Of a stretch of 64,000 nucleotides of DNA, positions 23,432 to 33,050 are shown piece by piece (position 1 is the first letter of the stretch; each line of letters begins with the position of its first letter). Origin of the DNA: Pseudomonas syringae. GTDB taxonomy: Bacteria > Pseudomonadota > Gammaproteobacteria > Pseudomonadales > Pseudomonadaceae. The notes below the pieces were generated by a model. It made no database searches. It saw only the letters and a list, made by a program, of their open reading frames with translations, and was not told the origin of the DNA. Position numbers and translations under genes: made by a program. The DNA lies in contig NZ_JPQU01000056.1 of the NCBI RefSeq assembly GCF_000737245.1, positions 162,201-226,200 on the forward strand, given 5' to 3'.

Positions 23432-25348
23432 TCAGGCATCCAGCTCGGCCCAACGCTCCAGCAACCCGTCCAGATGTGCCTGGCGGTTTTCCAGTTGCGC
23501 CATCACCGCCGCAGTTTGCTCGGCAGGACGCTGATAGAAGGCAGGCTGAGCCATTTCGGCGGTGAGGGCTGCGATTTCCCCTTCCACTGCGTCGATCTCC
23601 TCCGGCAGCGCTTCCAGCTCGCGTTGCAGCTTGTAGCTGAGTTTTTTCTTCGGGCTCGCCACTGGCATTTCCTTGGCTGCCACCGGTGCAGCCTCAACCA
23701 CAGCGGTCGCCAGCTCGGCTTTGCCGGATTTGGTGTCGCTCACGCCCAGCAAGCGCGGAGAACCGCCCTGACGCAGCCAGTCCTGGTAGCCACCAACGTA
23801 TTCACGAACCTTGCCTTCGCCTTCGAACACCAGAGTGCTGGTGACCACGTTATCGAGGAATGCCCGGTCGTGACTGACCATCAGCACGGTACCCTTGAAG
23901 GTCAGCAAGACCTCTTCAAGCAGTTCAAGGGTCTCGACATCCAGATCGTTGGTCGGCTCATCGAGCACCAGCAGGTTAGCTGGCTTGCTGAACAGTTTCG
24001 CCAGCAACAGACGCGCTCGCTCACCACCAGACAACGCCTTGACCGGCGTACGGGCACGTTGCGGGCTGAACAGGAAGTCGCCCAGATAGCTCAGCACGTG
24101 GCGGCTCTGGCCGTCGATGTCGATGAAATCACGACCTTCTGCGACGTTGTCGATGACTGTCTTCTCGAGGTCGAGCTGATGGCGCAACTGGTCGAAGTAA
24201 GCCACGTCCAGACGTGTGCCGACGTCAACCGAGCCGCTGGTGGGCTGCAGATTGTCGAGCATCAGCTTGAGCAGCGTGGTCTTGCCAGTACCGTTGGCAC
24301 CCAGCAGACCGATACGGTCTTCGCGCTGCAGGACCATGGAGAAGTCTTTGATCAACATCGGGCCGCCCGGATGGGCGAAGCTGACGTTATCCAGAACCAT
24401 GACCTGCTTACCGGACTTGTCGGCGGTATCCAGCTGGATATTGGCCTTGCCGGTGCGCTCACGACGCTCGCCACGTTCAACACGCAATGCCTTGAGGGCA
24501 CGCACACGGCCTTCGTTACGGGTGCGACGGGCCTTGATGCCCTGACGGATCCAGACTTCTTCCTGGGCCAGACGCTTGTCGAACAGTGCGTTGGCGGTTT
24601 CTTCCGCTGCCAGGCTGGCTTCCTTGTGGACCAGAAAGCTGGCGTAGTCGCCGTCCCAGTCGATCAGGCCGCCGCGATCCAGCTCGAGAATGCGCGTCGC
24701 CAGGTTTTGCAGGAAGGAACGGTCGTGCGTAATGAACAGCACAGCCCCCTGGAAATCCTTGAGGGCTTCTTCCAGCCAGGCGATTGCACCGATGTCCAGG
24801 TGGTTGGTTGGCTCGTCGAGCAGCAGCAGATCGGGCTCGGATACCAGCGCCTGAGCCAGCAACACGCGGCGACGCCAGCCACCGGAGAGCTCGGCCAGGG
24901 TTTTGTCGGCCGGCAACTGCAAGCGACTCAGGGTGCTGTCGACCAGTTGCTGCAAACGCCAGCCGTCGCGGGCTTCGAGGTCCTGCTGGACGTGCATCAG
25001 TTTGTTGAGGTCTTCCTCGGTAACGCAGTTCTGCGCCAGGTGATGATACTGAGCCAACAGCTCGCCCACGCCATCCAGACCTTCGGCAACGACGTCGAAT
25101 ACTGTCCGATCGTCGGCTACTGGCAATTCCTGGGGCAGCTCGCCGATCTTGAGGCCCGGAGCACGCCAGACAGCGCCGTCGTCGGGCTTCTGCACGCCTT
25201 TGACCAGCTTCAACATGCTGGATTTGCCAGTGCCGTTACGGCCGATGATGCACACCCGCTCACCACGGGCGATCTGCCAGGACACCTTGTCCAACAACGG
25301 CATAGCGCCGAATGCAAGGGACACATCGCTGAATTTGAGCAGGGTCAT
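23432..25348 (-). CDS. uup: ABC-F ATPase Uup
   Basis: A cytosolic ABC-F protein, 638 residues, with two ATPase domains in tandem: Walker A GRNGTGKSSM near residue 37 and GANGTGKTTL in the second half, each with an LSGG signature (LAELSGGWRRR, VKALSGGERAR). A C-terminal coiled-coil (about 550-638) marks Uup and binds DNA or ribosome-related structures in E. coli. Its roles are ribosome-associated and linked to precise excision of transposons. The start at 25348 (MTLLKFSDVSLAFG) was chosen by family; the upstream extension is not conserved-looking. Confidence 0.95.
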   Translation of the reverse strand: MTLLKFSDVSLAFGAMPLLDKVSWQIARGERVCIIGRNGTGKSSMLKLVKGVQKPDDGAVWRAPGLKIGELPQELPVADDRTVFDVVAEGLDGVGELLAQYHHLAQNCVTEEDLNKLMHVQQDLEARDGWRLQQLVDSTLSRLQLPADKTLAELSGGWRRRVLLAQALVSEPDLLLLDEPTNHLDIGAIAWLEEALKDFQGAVLFITHDRSFLQNLATRILELDRGGLIDWDGDYASFLVHKEASLAAEETANALFDKRLAQEEVWIRQGIKARRTRNEGRVRALKALRVERGERRERTGKANIQLDTADKSGKQVMVLDNVSFAHPGGPMLIKDFSMVLQREDRIGLLGANGTGKTTLLKLMLDNLQPTSGSVDVGTRLDVAYFDQLRHQLDLEKTVIDNVAEGRDFIDIDGQSRHVLSYLGDFLFSPQRARTPVKALSGGERARLLLAKLFSKPANLLVLDEPTNDLDVETLELLEEVLLTFKGTVLMVSHDRAFLDNVVTSTLVFEGEGKVREYVGGYQDWLRQGGSPRLLGVSDTKSGKAELATAVVEAAPVAAKEMPVASPKKKLSYKLQRELEALPEEIDAVEGEIAALTAEMAQPAFYQRPAEQTAAVMAQLENRQAHLDGLLERWAELDA

Positions 25349-25562
25349 GAGCTTCTCCAAAAACCGGGGGCGCATTCTACCTGAGATAGCCAGGGGATGT
25401 CGGGATTGAATGACGACGGCCCTGCCCTGACGACTCAAGTCGCGTCCTTTATAGCGTTCAATTATTTCCAAGTGAGTAACCCCCGTCGGCAATGCTTTCA
25501 CCCGGAGCTGGCAAAAGGCTAAGCTAGCGACACTTTTCACGGTTCATCTGCTCGGAAGTCTC

Positions 25563-27491
25563 ATGCGCAGTCGCTTGTTCAGCCTTTTCTCATGCCTGCT
25601 CCTCGCGGCTACCGCGGCCCAATCCGTTCACGCGGTAGATCTCAGCCAACAACGTCAGTATTACGATGAGGCCAAACGCGCACTGGCCAAAGGTGACACT
25701 GGCCCCTATCGCATGTATGCCTCTGCCCTGGCGGACTATCCCCTGGAGCCGTACCTCGCTTACGACGAGCTGACCGCACGGCTGAAAACCGCGAGCAATG
25801 CGGAAATCGAGAAATTCCTGGCCGAGCATGGCGACCTGCCCCAGGCCAACTGGATGAAACTGCGTTGGCTGCGCTGGCTGGCCGAACGTGGCGACTGGCA
25901 GCCCTTCGTCAAGTACTACGACCCGAAGATGAATTTCGTCGAGCTTGACTGTCTTTACGGTCAATACCTGTTGGGCCACGGCAAAAAAGCCGAAGGCTAT
26001 GCCAGCGCTGAAAAGCTGTGGATGACTGGCAAGACCCTGCCCGCCGCCTGTGACGGCTTCTTCGCCCAATGGGCAACTGACGGGCAACTACCGGAACAGA
26101 AACGCTGGCAACGGGCGAAATTGGCGGCGACAGCGGGTAACTATTCCCTGGCGACCACTCTGGTCAACAGCCTCAATAGCCTCGCCCCCCAGGGCAAGCT
26201 GTTGCTGGATATCGCCAAGAAACCGGAGATGCTCAACAATCCGGCCCAGTTCGCGCCGGTGGACGAAGCCATGTCCGACGTCGTAGGCCTCGGCCTGCGT
26301 CGCCTGGCCAAGCAAGACCCGCAAAAAGCCATGGAGATGCTCGACGGCTACGCTGCCAGAATGCATTTCTCCCACGAAGAAAAAGTGCAGATAGCCAAGG
26401 AAATCGGTCTGACTCTGGCCCGTCGCTACGATGGCCGCGCCTTGGAGGTCATGACTAAATACGACCCGGACCTGCGGGATAACACCGTGACCGAATGGCG
26501 CCTGAGGTTGCTCCTGCGTTTAGGCCAATGGGAAGACGCCTACGAGCTGACCCGCCGGCTGCCCAAAGACTTGGCTGACACCAATCGCTGGCGTTATTGG
26601 GAAGCCCGCTCGCTGGAACTGGCGCAGCCGAAAAGCCCACTTATCCCGTCGCTGTACAAGGACGTGGCCAAGGAGCGGGACTTTTATGGCTTCCTGGCAG
26701 CCGACCGGACCCAAAGCTCATATCAGTTGAACAACAAACCCCTGCTGCTCAGCCAGGCGCTGATCACCAAGGTGCGCAACACGCCCGGCGTGCGTCGCGC
26801 GCTGGAGTTCCATGATCGCGGGCAGATCGTCGATGGTCGCCGCGAGTGGTATCACGTCAGCCGCCACTTCAGCCGTGATGAAATGGTTGCTCAGGCCAAG
26901 CTGGCCTATGACCTGAAATGGTACTTCCCGGCGATTCGCACCATCAGTCAGGCGCAGTACTGGGACGATCTGGACATCCGCTTCCCCATGGCCCACCGTG
27001 AAACCCTGGTGCGAGAAGCCAAGGTCCGCGGCCTGCATTCAAGCTGGGTGTTTGCAATCACCCGCCAGGAAAGCGCATTCATGGACGATGCCCGCTCAGG
27101 CGTGGGTGCCAGCGGCCTGATGCAGTTGATGCCTGCCACGGCCAAGGAAACGGCGCGCAAATTCAGTATTCCGCTGGCTTCGCCGCAGCAGGTATTGGAT
27201 CCTGACAAGAACATCCAGCTGGGAGCCGCTTATCTGAGTCAGGTGCACAGCCAGTTCAACGGCAACCGCGTGCTCGCCTCTGCTGCCTACAACGCTGGCC
27301 CCGGCCGTGTGCGGCAGTGGCTCAAGGGCGCCAACCACCTTGCGTTCGATGTCTGGGTGGAAAGCATCCCGTTCGACGAAACCCGACAGTATGTGCAGAA
27401 CGTGCTGTCTTATTCGGTGATCTACGGGCAGAAGCTCAATTCGCCGCAGCCGTTGGTAGATTGGCATGAGCGGTTTTTTGATGATTTGTGA
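25563..27491 (+). CDS. slt: Soluble lytic murein transglycosylase Slt
   Basis: A periplasmic enzyme cutting MurNAc-GlcNAc bonds with formation of 1,6-anhydro-muropeptides, which supplies the substrates used later by NagZ. It has 642 residues with a signal peptide (MRSRLFSLFSCLLLAATAAQSVHA), a long helical superhelix (about 30-480) and a C-terminal lysozyme-like SLT domain. The catalytic Glu503 is in AITRQESAF, followed by GASGLMQLMPATA and the AAYNAGPGRV motif. The gene is divergent from uup. Confidence 0.96.
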   Translation: MRSRLFSLFSCLLLAATAAQSVHAVDLSQQRQYYDEAKRALAKGDTGPYRMYASALADYPLEPYLAYDELTARLKTASNAEIEKFLAEHGDLPQANWMKLRWLRWLAERGDWQPFVKYYDPKMNFVELDCLYGQYLLGHGKKAEGYASAEKLWMTGKTLPAACDGFFAQWATDGQLPEQKRWQRAKLAATAGNYSLATTLVNSLNSLAPQGKLLLDIAKKPEMLNNPAQFAPVDEAMSDVVGLGLRRLAKQDPQKAMEMLDGYAARMHFSHEEKVQIAKEIGLTLARRYDGRALEVMTKYDPDLRDNTVTEWRLRLLLRLGQWEDAYELTRRLPKDLADTNRWRYWEARSLELAQPKSPLIPSLYKDVAKERDFYGFLAADRTQSSYQLNNKPLLLSQALITKVRNTPGVRRALEFHDRGQIVDGRREWYHVSRHFSRDEMVAQAKLAYDLKWYFPAIRTISQAQYWDDLDIRFPMAHRETLVREAKVRGLHSSWVFAITRQESAFMDDARSGVGASGLMQLMPATAKETARKFSIPLASPQQVLDPDKNIQLGAAYLSQVHSQFNGNRVLASAAYNAGPGRVRQWLKGANHLAFDVWVESIPFDETRQYVQNVLSYSVIYGQKLNSPQPLVDWHERFFDDL

Positions 27492-27518
27492 AGTGTATCG
27501 GCCTTAGCAACGGGGCGA

Positions 27519-27592
27519 CCTTATCGCGGGCAAGCACCGCTCCCACTGGGGAATGCAATCACCTGTGGGAGCGGTGCTTGCCCGCGATAAGG
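27519..27592. repeat. REPIN, opposite arm polarity
   Basis: CCTTATCGCGGGCAAGCACC... (27519-27546) and its exact inverse (27565-27592) enclose only about 18 bases. The units face the opposite way compared with those starting GTGGGAGC. Confidence 0.88.
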
Positions 27593-27608
27593 GCACCACT
27601 TTTTTAAT

Positions 27609-28418
27609 TTACTCCAACACCACCACCGGCATCCCCACCTCAATCACTCCCGGTCCATCACTGACCATGTTCTGCCCAAACCACACATCCCCTTCCCGTT
27701 CACGATAGGTCTTCAACGTGGCAAGCGGTTCGCGATCAGCATTGCGCTCGCCTGTTGCAGGATCAATAGTGGTGAGGATGCAGCGCGTACAGCCTTTGAG
27801 CAGACGGAATTCGATGTCGCCTATGCGAATACGCTTCCAGCCGTCCTCGGCAAAGGCTTCAGCGCCCTCCACCACCAGATTTGGCCGAAAGCGCAGCATC
27901 TCCTGAGGCTTGCCGATTCTGGCCGACAAGTCATCCAGCGACGCCTGACCGATTAACAGCAAAGGAAAGCCGTCGGCGAAACCAACCCGGTCATCCACAG
28001 TGCCGTAACCGCTGGGCAGCCAGCGGGCGCGATCGGCAGGGACATGGACCATGCGGGTGGGCTTGCCTATGAATTCAGTGACCCAGCTGGCAGCCTCGTC
28101 ACCCGCGTCGGGCACACGCAAGGTATCGCGCCACACGGTCACGCCGCGCAGTTGCTGTTCTTCATTGACCGGGATGGGTACATCGAGGGCCGCAAAGCCA
28201 GGCGCCGACAGGGTAACGCCGCCAGCATCGTTCCACAGCACCGACAGCTGCGACATCTGCGGCAAGGCGCGTTGGGTCAGGAATCGCCCGCTGGCTTCGT
28301 CTACCAGCATCCAGCGACGGTCGCCTGTCATCCCCAGTTCGTCAAACGACGCCTGTTGCAATACATCGGCTTTGCAGGATTTAAGCGGGAAGCGATAGAG
28401 CGCGCTGAGGTACGACAT
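27609..28418 (-). CDS. MOSC-domain protein
   Basis: A 269-residue protein with an N-terminal MOSC_N beta-barrel (LSALYRFPLKSCKADVLQQA) and a C-terminal MOSC domain (FRPNLVVEGAEAFAEDGWKRIRIGD ... CTRCILTTIDPATGER). The cysteine in GCTRC is the expected molybdenum-cofactor sulfur-carrying residue. It is similar to E. coli YcbX without the ferredoxin part, so it probably takes part in Moco-dependent reduction of N-hydroxylated compounds together with a partner reductase. It stands alone between slt and cheV. Confidence 0.88.
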   Translation of the reverse strand: MSYLSALYRFPLKSCKADVLQQASFDELGMTGDRRWMLVDEASGRFLTQRALPQMSQLSVLWNDAGGVTLSAPGFAALDVPIPVNEEQQLRGVTVWRDTLRVPDAGDEAASWVTEFIGKPTRMVHVPADRARWLPSGYGTVDDRVGFADGFPLLLIGQASLDDLSARIGKPQEMLRFRPNLVVEGAEAFAEDGWKRIRIGDIEFRLLKGCTRCILTTIDPATGERNADREPLATLKTYREREGDVWFGQNMVSDGPGVIEVGMPVVVLE

Positions 28419-28512
28419 GACCTGTTCCTTGTCTGGCAGGGGTAAAGCGAAGTGAATGAAACACTAGCTTATACGACCCACCACCAGACAAGTCACGCCA
28501 CAGAGTTCTGAA

Positions 28513-29442
28513 TCAGCCCTGAACCATCATCAAACGCTCGCGCACCATGTCCACCAGTTTGTCTGGCTGGAACTTGGAGAGGAAATTGTCGCAACCGACT
28601 TTCTTGACCATGGATTCGTTGAAGCTGCCAGACAGCGACGTATGCAGTACCACATACAGTTCGCGCAAGCGCGGGTCGTTACGAATTTCCGTGGTCAGGC
28701 GATAACCGTCCATTTCCGGCATTTCAGCGTCGGTGAAGACCATAAGCAGTTTGTCGGTCATGACCACGCCACTGTCGGCCCAGCTCTTGAGCATGTTCAG
28801 CGCCTTGAGGCCATCGCTGGCGACGTGTAGCTTGAGGCCGAGCTGAGTGAGGGTGTCGCGCAACTGGCTCAGTGCGACCTTCGAGTCATCCACCAACAGA
28901 ACTTCACGGCCCACAGCACCGGCGAGCAACGGATCTTCAAGCTTCTCGCTGGAGACCTTGGCGTTATAAGGCACGATCTCGGCCAATACTTTTTCCACAT
29001 CAATGACTTCAACCAGTTGGTCATCCACTTTACTGATAGCAGTCAGATAATGCTGGCGACCGGCGCTGGCCGGTGGCGGCATGATCGCATCCCAGTTCAT
29101 GTTGACGATGCGGTCCACGCCACCCACTAGGAAGGCCTGCACCGAGCGGTTGTACTCAGTCACGATAATGGTGCTGTTTGGCCCCGGCACCAGCGGGCGC
29201 ATACCAATGGCCTGGGACAGGTCGATCACCGGCAGGGTCTGCCCGCGCAGGTTGACCACACCACAGACGAAAGAATGACGCTGAGGCATCAGGGTCAGTT
29301 TTGGCAGCTGCAGCACCTCCTGAACCTTGAACACGTTGATGGCAAATAGCTGACGGCCCGCCAGGCGGAACATGAGGATTTCAAGGCGGTTCTCGCCCAC
29401 CAATTGTGTGCGTTGATCTACCGAGTCGAGAATGCCAGCCAT
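28513..29442 (-). CDS. cheV: CheV-type chemotaxis coupling protein
   Basis: 309 residues. An N-terminal CheW domain (about 18-160, FRLAGRQLFAINVFKVQEVL) joins the kinase to chemoreceptors. It is followed by a receiver domain (178-305) with the acidic pair Asp185-Asp186 and the phosphoacceptor Asp238 (VFTDAEMPEMDG). It tunes receptor arrays by phosphorylation. No other chemotaxis gene is near, as is common for cheV in Pseudomonas. Confidence 0.93.
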   Translation of the reverse strand: MAGILDSVDQRTQLVGENRLEILMFRLAGRQLFAINVFKVQEVLQLPKLTLMPQRHSFVCGVVNLRGQTLPVIDLSQAIGMRPLVPGPNSTIIVTEYNRSVQAFLVGGVDRIVNMNWDAIMPPPASAGRQHYLTAISKVDDQLVEVIDVEKVLAEIVPYNAKVSSEKLEDPLLAGAVGREVLLVDDSKVALSQLRDTLTQLGLKLHVASDGLKALNMLKSWADSGVVMTDKLLMVFTDAEMPEMDGYRLTTEIRNDPRLRELYVVLHTSLSGSFNESMVKKVGCDNFLSKFQPDKLVDMVRERLMMVQG

Positions 29443-29766
29443 TTATAGCTCCAGAAGCGTGGTCACAGTGGGTCTGCCAAGACGTTATCGGCTGAAATGG
29501 GCAGGACCTTAATCGTTATAAAAATGCCCCGCGCTGGCGCTGGTGGCGCATTAGCATCACATCTAATTTCACTCTCATCAACGTCAAACGCTTCTTTGAA
29601 TTGAATTGCTTTCCCCGTAGGAGCTCACGAGCGCCTACAAACACTGTGCCTGGGGCAATTTCACCATTTTCAGAATTGCCCTACAGACTTTCTCTTCAGG
29701 TACACATTAACGTTCAAGTTCCAAGCGGACACTGATCGTTATCCATGATGTCTGGAGAGAGAAAGC
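29443..29766. other. 324-base intergenic region upstream of cheV and the 151-residue gene
   Basis: Divergent promoter region. The only structure noticed is a decayed single REP-like unit near 29618-29638 (GTAGGAGCTCACGAGCGCCTAC). No secure promoter motif was found. Confidence 0.5.
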
Positions 29767-30222
29767 ATGCTAAACGGCACAGACTGGCAAACCACTCACC
29801 CGGAATTTATCGGCGATGCACAGCGACTCCTGGCCCGATGCCAAGAGTGCCTGGCACACCTGGAGTTGATCACCGATGACGGCGACGCTGTGGATTGTCT
29901 GCTTGCCAGCCTGACTCGCCTTTCCGAAACAGCCGCAAATGCGCAGGTCGATTGCATGGCCATGCTTTGCTGCGATATGCGGCAAACCCTCAGGCTCGCG
30001 TGGGTAGGTCAGTGTCTGAGCGGCGAAAGCCTGCCGATTGTGAAGAAATGTCTGACCTTGCTGGCCTGGCAGCTGGAGCTGATAGATCTGCGCACCGGTC
30101 AGTTAGCGCTGGATGACGGTGAGCAGAAAGACCTGCTGGAAGAACTGGCCATGACTTGCGGATCAGCCAGCCCTCAGCAACAGCCTGAACAGTGCCTCGC
30201 AGTTGCGCAGACAGTCAGGTAA
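29767..30222 (+). CDS. Unknown helical protein (151 residues)
   Basis: A soluble, acidic, helix-rich protein with no signal peptide or membrane segment. It starts with MLNGTDWQTTHPEFIGDAQRL and has four or five cysteines (CQEC, CMAMLCCDM). The helical repeat pattern is faintly like an Hpt bundle, but no phosphotransfer histidine motif is present. It ends 3 bases before the convergent yegS stop. GGAGAGA lies upstream of the ATG. Confidence 0.65.
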   Translation: MLNGTDWQTTHPEFIGDAQRLLARCQECLAHLELITDDGDAVDCLLASLTRLSETAANAQVDCMAMLCCDMRQTLRLAWVGQCLSGESLPIVKKCLTLLAWQLELIDLRTGQLALDDGEQKDLLEELAMTCGSASPQQQPEQCLAVAQTVR

Positions 30223-30225
30223 ACA

Positions 30226-31131
30226 TCAAGCGATCCGCTGCACAGGAGTGAATAGTGGCGAGTCGCTTGGCAAATGCACATTCAACGCCGCTGGTCGGGC
30301 CGAGAATCGCAGGTTTTCTCCGGACAAAGGTTCGCCATCCAGATTGATGTCCAGACCTTGGGTTGACTTGAGCTCAATCCAGGGCAAGCGTGCACGAATG
30401 AACATGTTGTCGATGCCGAGACCGCCTTCCAGCAGACTGCGCAGTGTGCCGACCAGCTCTTGAGGTGCCGGCAGGATACTGATGTCCAGCAGGCCGTCGT
30501 CAGCCAATGCCGATGGACAGAGCACGTGCCCGCCCCCTGCCTGCCGACCGTTGCCGATACCGAGAGCCAGCAGGTCGCCGCTCCAGTGGAAATCCGGACC
30601 GTTCAATTCGCCATACACCGCACTCAACTCACTGAAACGCGACAGGCCGGTGAACAGATACGCCGCGCCACCCAAGACCTTCTTCAAGTCCTCGGAGGTA
30701 TTGGCGGTGACCTGACTGCCGAACCCGCCGGTGGCCATGTTCATGAAAATCTTGCCATTGACTTCGCCCAGGTCGACGGCACGCGCTGGTACATCAAGCA
30801 AATCAAGCGCAGCCTCAGGCTCAAGGGGTACCCCGGCCGCCTTGGCAAAATCGTTGGCGGTGCCCAGCGGCATGATCGTCAGCTGGGCATCGGTATTGGC
30901 CAGCGCAAGGGCCTCGGCAATGTCGCGCAGTGTGCCATCGCCACCGCCGGCGATTATCTGAGTGTGCCCGGCGGCAAGCGCCTCACTTACCAGACGCTGA
31001 GCATCGCCGCCTTCCCAGGTCAGACGCACATCCAGTTCCCAGCCTTGGTCGCGCTTGCTGCTCACCGCTGCGCGTACCTCTTCGTTGAGTGATTGCTTGC
31101 CGTGCAGAATCAGAATTGCCCGTTTTGTCAT
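30226..31131 (-). CDS. yegS: YegS-type lipid kinase
   Basis: A diacylglycerol-kinase-fold enzyme, 301 residues. The phosphate-binding IIAGGGDGTLRDIAEAL is near residue 65, TIMPLGTANDFAKA follows, and IFMNMATGGFGS lies further on. It is expected to phosphorylate phosphatidylglycerol or another lipid at the membrane. The start at 31131 (MTKRAILILHG) has a good GGAGG and is preferred over an ATG six codons upstream. Confidence 0.93.
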   Translation of the reverse strand: MTKRAILILHGKQSLNEEVRAAVSSKRDQGWELDVRLTWEGGDAQRLVSEALAAGHTQIIAGGGDGTLRDIAEALALANTDAQLTIMPLGTANDFAKAAGVPLEPEAALDLLDVPARAVDLGEVNGKIFMNMATGGFGSQVTANTSEDLKKVLGGAAYLFTGLSRFSELSAVYGELNGPDFHWSGDLLALGIGNGRQAGGGHVLCPSALADDGLLDISILPAPQELVGTLRSLLEGGLGIDNMFIRARLPWIELKSTQGLDINLDGEPLSGENLRFSARPAALNVHLPSDSPLFTPVQRIA

Positions 31132-31613
31132 TGCTACGCCTCCCATCATTGCTGCGCCTGCCCAGTGATTCGATAGATGTGACCTCGGCAGGAGAGAAAA
31201 AGCCCCTTTAAATCAGATAATTTTTTCAGGATTTTTTGCCTGGAGAGAAATCGTGGTATTGCCCTGCAAACATTAGGCGAAGAATTGACGAGGCGGCGAT
31301 CCAAAGCACGCTCCGCGACAAAAACCCTGATTAAACCCGAGACAATATTTGAGTCATAGGCTTTACTCCCCACAGCATTCATTCGAGGGGGAATCCTACA
31401 AGAAGTAGCGAAAAACCCTACATTCCTAAAGCATTAAGCCTTTTAACCCACTCAAAAGGACATTCCACGAGAGAAGCTAACGAAATGTCAGTTAATTGAC
31501 TAATTGAAAATAAAGCCAGTAAAAAGATGGTTTATTGACTATAAGTGTTGAGCGCCTCGAATTAATCGTGGACCGCAGTCGAGCAGTAATGGACCGACGA
31601 AGTGAGGTAGTAG
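31132..31613. other. 482-base AT-rich region upstream of the psl operon
   Basis: The base composition falls clearly below the flanking genes (AT-rich from about 31195 to 31570), as expected for the regulatory region of a large exopolysaccharide operon. Two TTGACT hexamers (31496-31501 and 31535-31540) could be -35 elements, but neither has a good -10 at the right distance. A 78-codon minus-strand frame here looks like chance. Confidence 0.5.
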
Positions 31614-33050
31614 ATGCGATTGCAGCCTGTTGACAGCCTTCTGCAGACCCGAAGCAGCATGATTGAGTACTTCTTGTTTGGAGTCCGCATGGTTCACGGG
31701 ATTACCTGCATTCTGCCCGGCATTTTCATATTGGTGCTCGCTGATGGCAGCATCACCGAAATCCCTCAAAGTTACTTTGGGGCGCTACTGTTTTTTGGCC
31801 TCATCAGCGTACTGATTTTCCAGGCTCTGGGATTGTATTCAGAAGCGCTGTTCAGCAACGCACCCAGGTTTCGCCAGCTCATCCTCGCCTGGTCCGGGGC
31901 GTTCTGCCTTCTACTGTTTATCCATGAAAGCCTGGATTTCGTGGCCTACATCTCCCACGAGGAATTAGTGCTCTGGTACATCGCCAGCCTGGCGCTGTTC
32001 GGCATCGAGCGGCTGTTCATGCTGGTGGGTTTCAAGCACCTGATGCACAAAGGCTTCTTCCTCCAGAACGCGGTGATTCTGGGTGCAACCGAGAATGGTC
32101 AGCGGCTGGCCGAATACCTGTTGCAAAACCAGGACATCCGCTCCGGCGTCTCAGGCTTCATTGATGACCGCATCGGGCGCCTGCCGAAAACCATGGCGGG
32201 GCTGCCGCTGCTCGGCAACAGCGATGATCTGGAACGTCTGATTCGCGAAGAAAAGGTCACTCAGGTCCTGGTCGCCCTGCCCTGGTCGGCTGAAAACCGC
32301 ATGGATTACATCATCCGCGAGCTGCGCAGATTCCCGGTCAATGTCCTTCTGGTTCCGGACATGATCGCCTTCCGCCACGCTCACAACCGAATCACCGAAG
32401 TCGCCAGCCTGCCGATGTTCAATGCGTCCGATGTACCGCTTTCCGGTTGGTCGCCGTTTTTCAAACGCGCTGAAGACATGTTGCTGTCAGTCCTGGCGTT
32501 GGTGCTGTTGTCGCCGGTGATGCTGTGTACGGCCATTGCCATCAAACTGGATTCGTCCGGTCCGGTGTTTTTCTGGCAAAACCGTTATGGCTATAACAAC
32601 CGCATGATCAAGGTCTGCAAATTCCGCTCGATGCACCACCACCAGGCCGATGCCACGGCGGAAAATCAGACCACCCGGGGTGATGCCAGGGTTACTCGGG
32701 TCGGACGTTTCATTCGCAAGACCAGCCTGGATGAGCTGCCGCAGTTGTTCAACGTATTGGCAGGCACCATGTCCATGGTGGGTCCGCGCCCCCATGCAAC
32801 CGCCACCAAGGCGGCCGGCATTCTCTTTGAGCAAGCGGTGAAGGAGTACACGTCACGCCATCGAGTCAAACCAGGCATTACCGGTCTGGCGCAGATCAAT
32901 GGCTATCGTGGTGAGACAGACACCGTAGAAAAGATCGAAAAGCGGGTGGAGTTCGATCTTGAGTACATAGAAAACTGGTCCGTCTGGTTCGACATTTATA
33001 TCCTTCTGCGCACTGTTCCGGCAGTGCTCTTTACTCGTGAGGCTTATTGA
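31614..33050 (+). CDS. pslA: PslA-like undecaprenyl-phosphate sugar-1-phosphate transferase
   Basis: Adds the first sugar-1-phosphate to the lipid carrier at the inner membrane. It has 478 residues: four N-terminal membrane segments (about 20-130), a Rossmann-like middle (AVILGATENGQRLAEYLL near 155), a further membrane segment (DMLLSVLALVLLSPVMLCTAIAI) and the C-terminal bacterial sugar-transferase domain with KFRSM, RVGRFIRKTSLDELPQLFNV and SMVGPRPH. It is the first gene of the psl-like operon and overlaps the next gene by one base (TGATG). Confidence 0.92.
   Translation: MRLQPVDSLLQTRSSMIEYFLFGVRMVHGITCILPGIFILVLADGSITEIPQSYFGALLFFGLISVLIFQALGLYSEALFSNAPRFRQLILAWSGAFCLLLFIHESLDFVAYISHEELVLWYIASLALFGIERLFMLVGFKHLMHKGFFLQNAVILGATENGQRLAEYLLQNQDIRSGVSGFIDDRIGRLPKTMAGLPLLGNSDDLERLIREEKVTQVLVALPWSAENRMDYIIRELRRFPVNVLLVPDMIAFRHAHNRITEVASLPMFNASDVPLSGWSPFFKRAEDMLLSVLALVLLSPVMLCTAIAIKLDSSGPVFFWQNRYGYNNRMIKVCKFRSMHHHQADATAENQTTRGDARVTRVGRFIRKTSLDELPQLFNVLAGTMSMVGPRPHATATKAAGILFEQAVKEYTSRHRVKPGITGLAQINGYRGETDTVEKIEKRVEFDLEYIENWSVWFDIYILLRTVPAVLFTREAY

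Noticed and set aside
23420..25384. A 654-codon open frame on the plus strand opposite uup
   Set aside because: Antisense shadow of uup; repetitive Gln/His/Leu composition and no domain.
31146..31382. 78-codon minus-strand frame upstream of the psl operon
   Set aside because: No ribosome site, no recognisable family, and located in an AT-rich regulatory region; probably chance.
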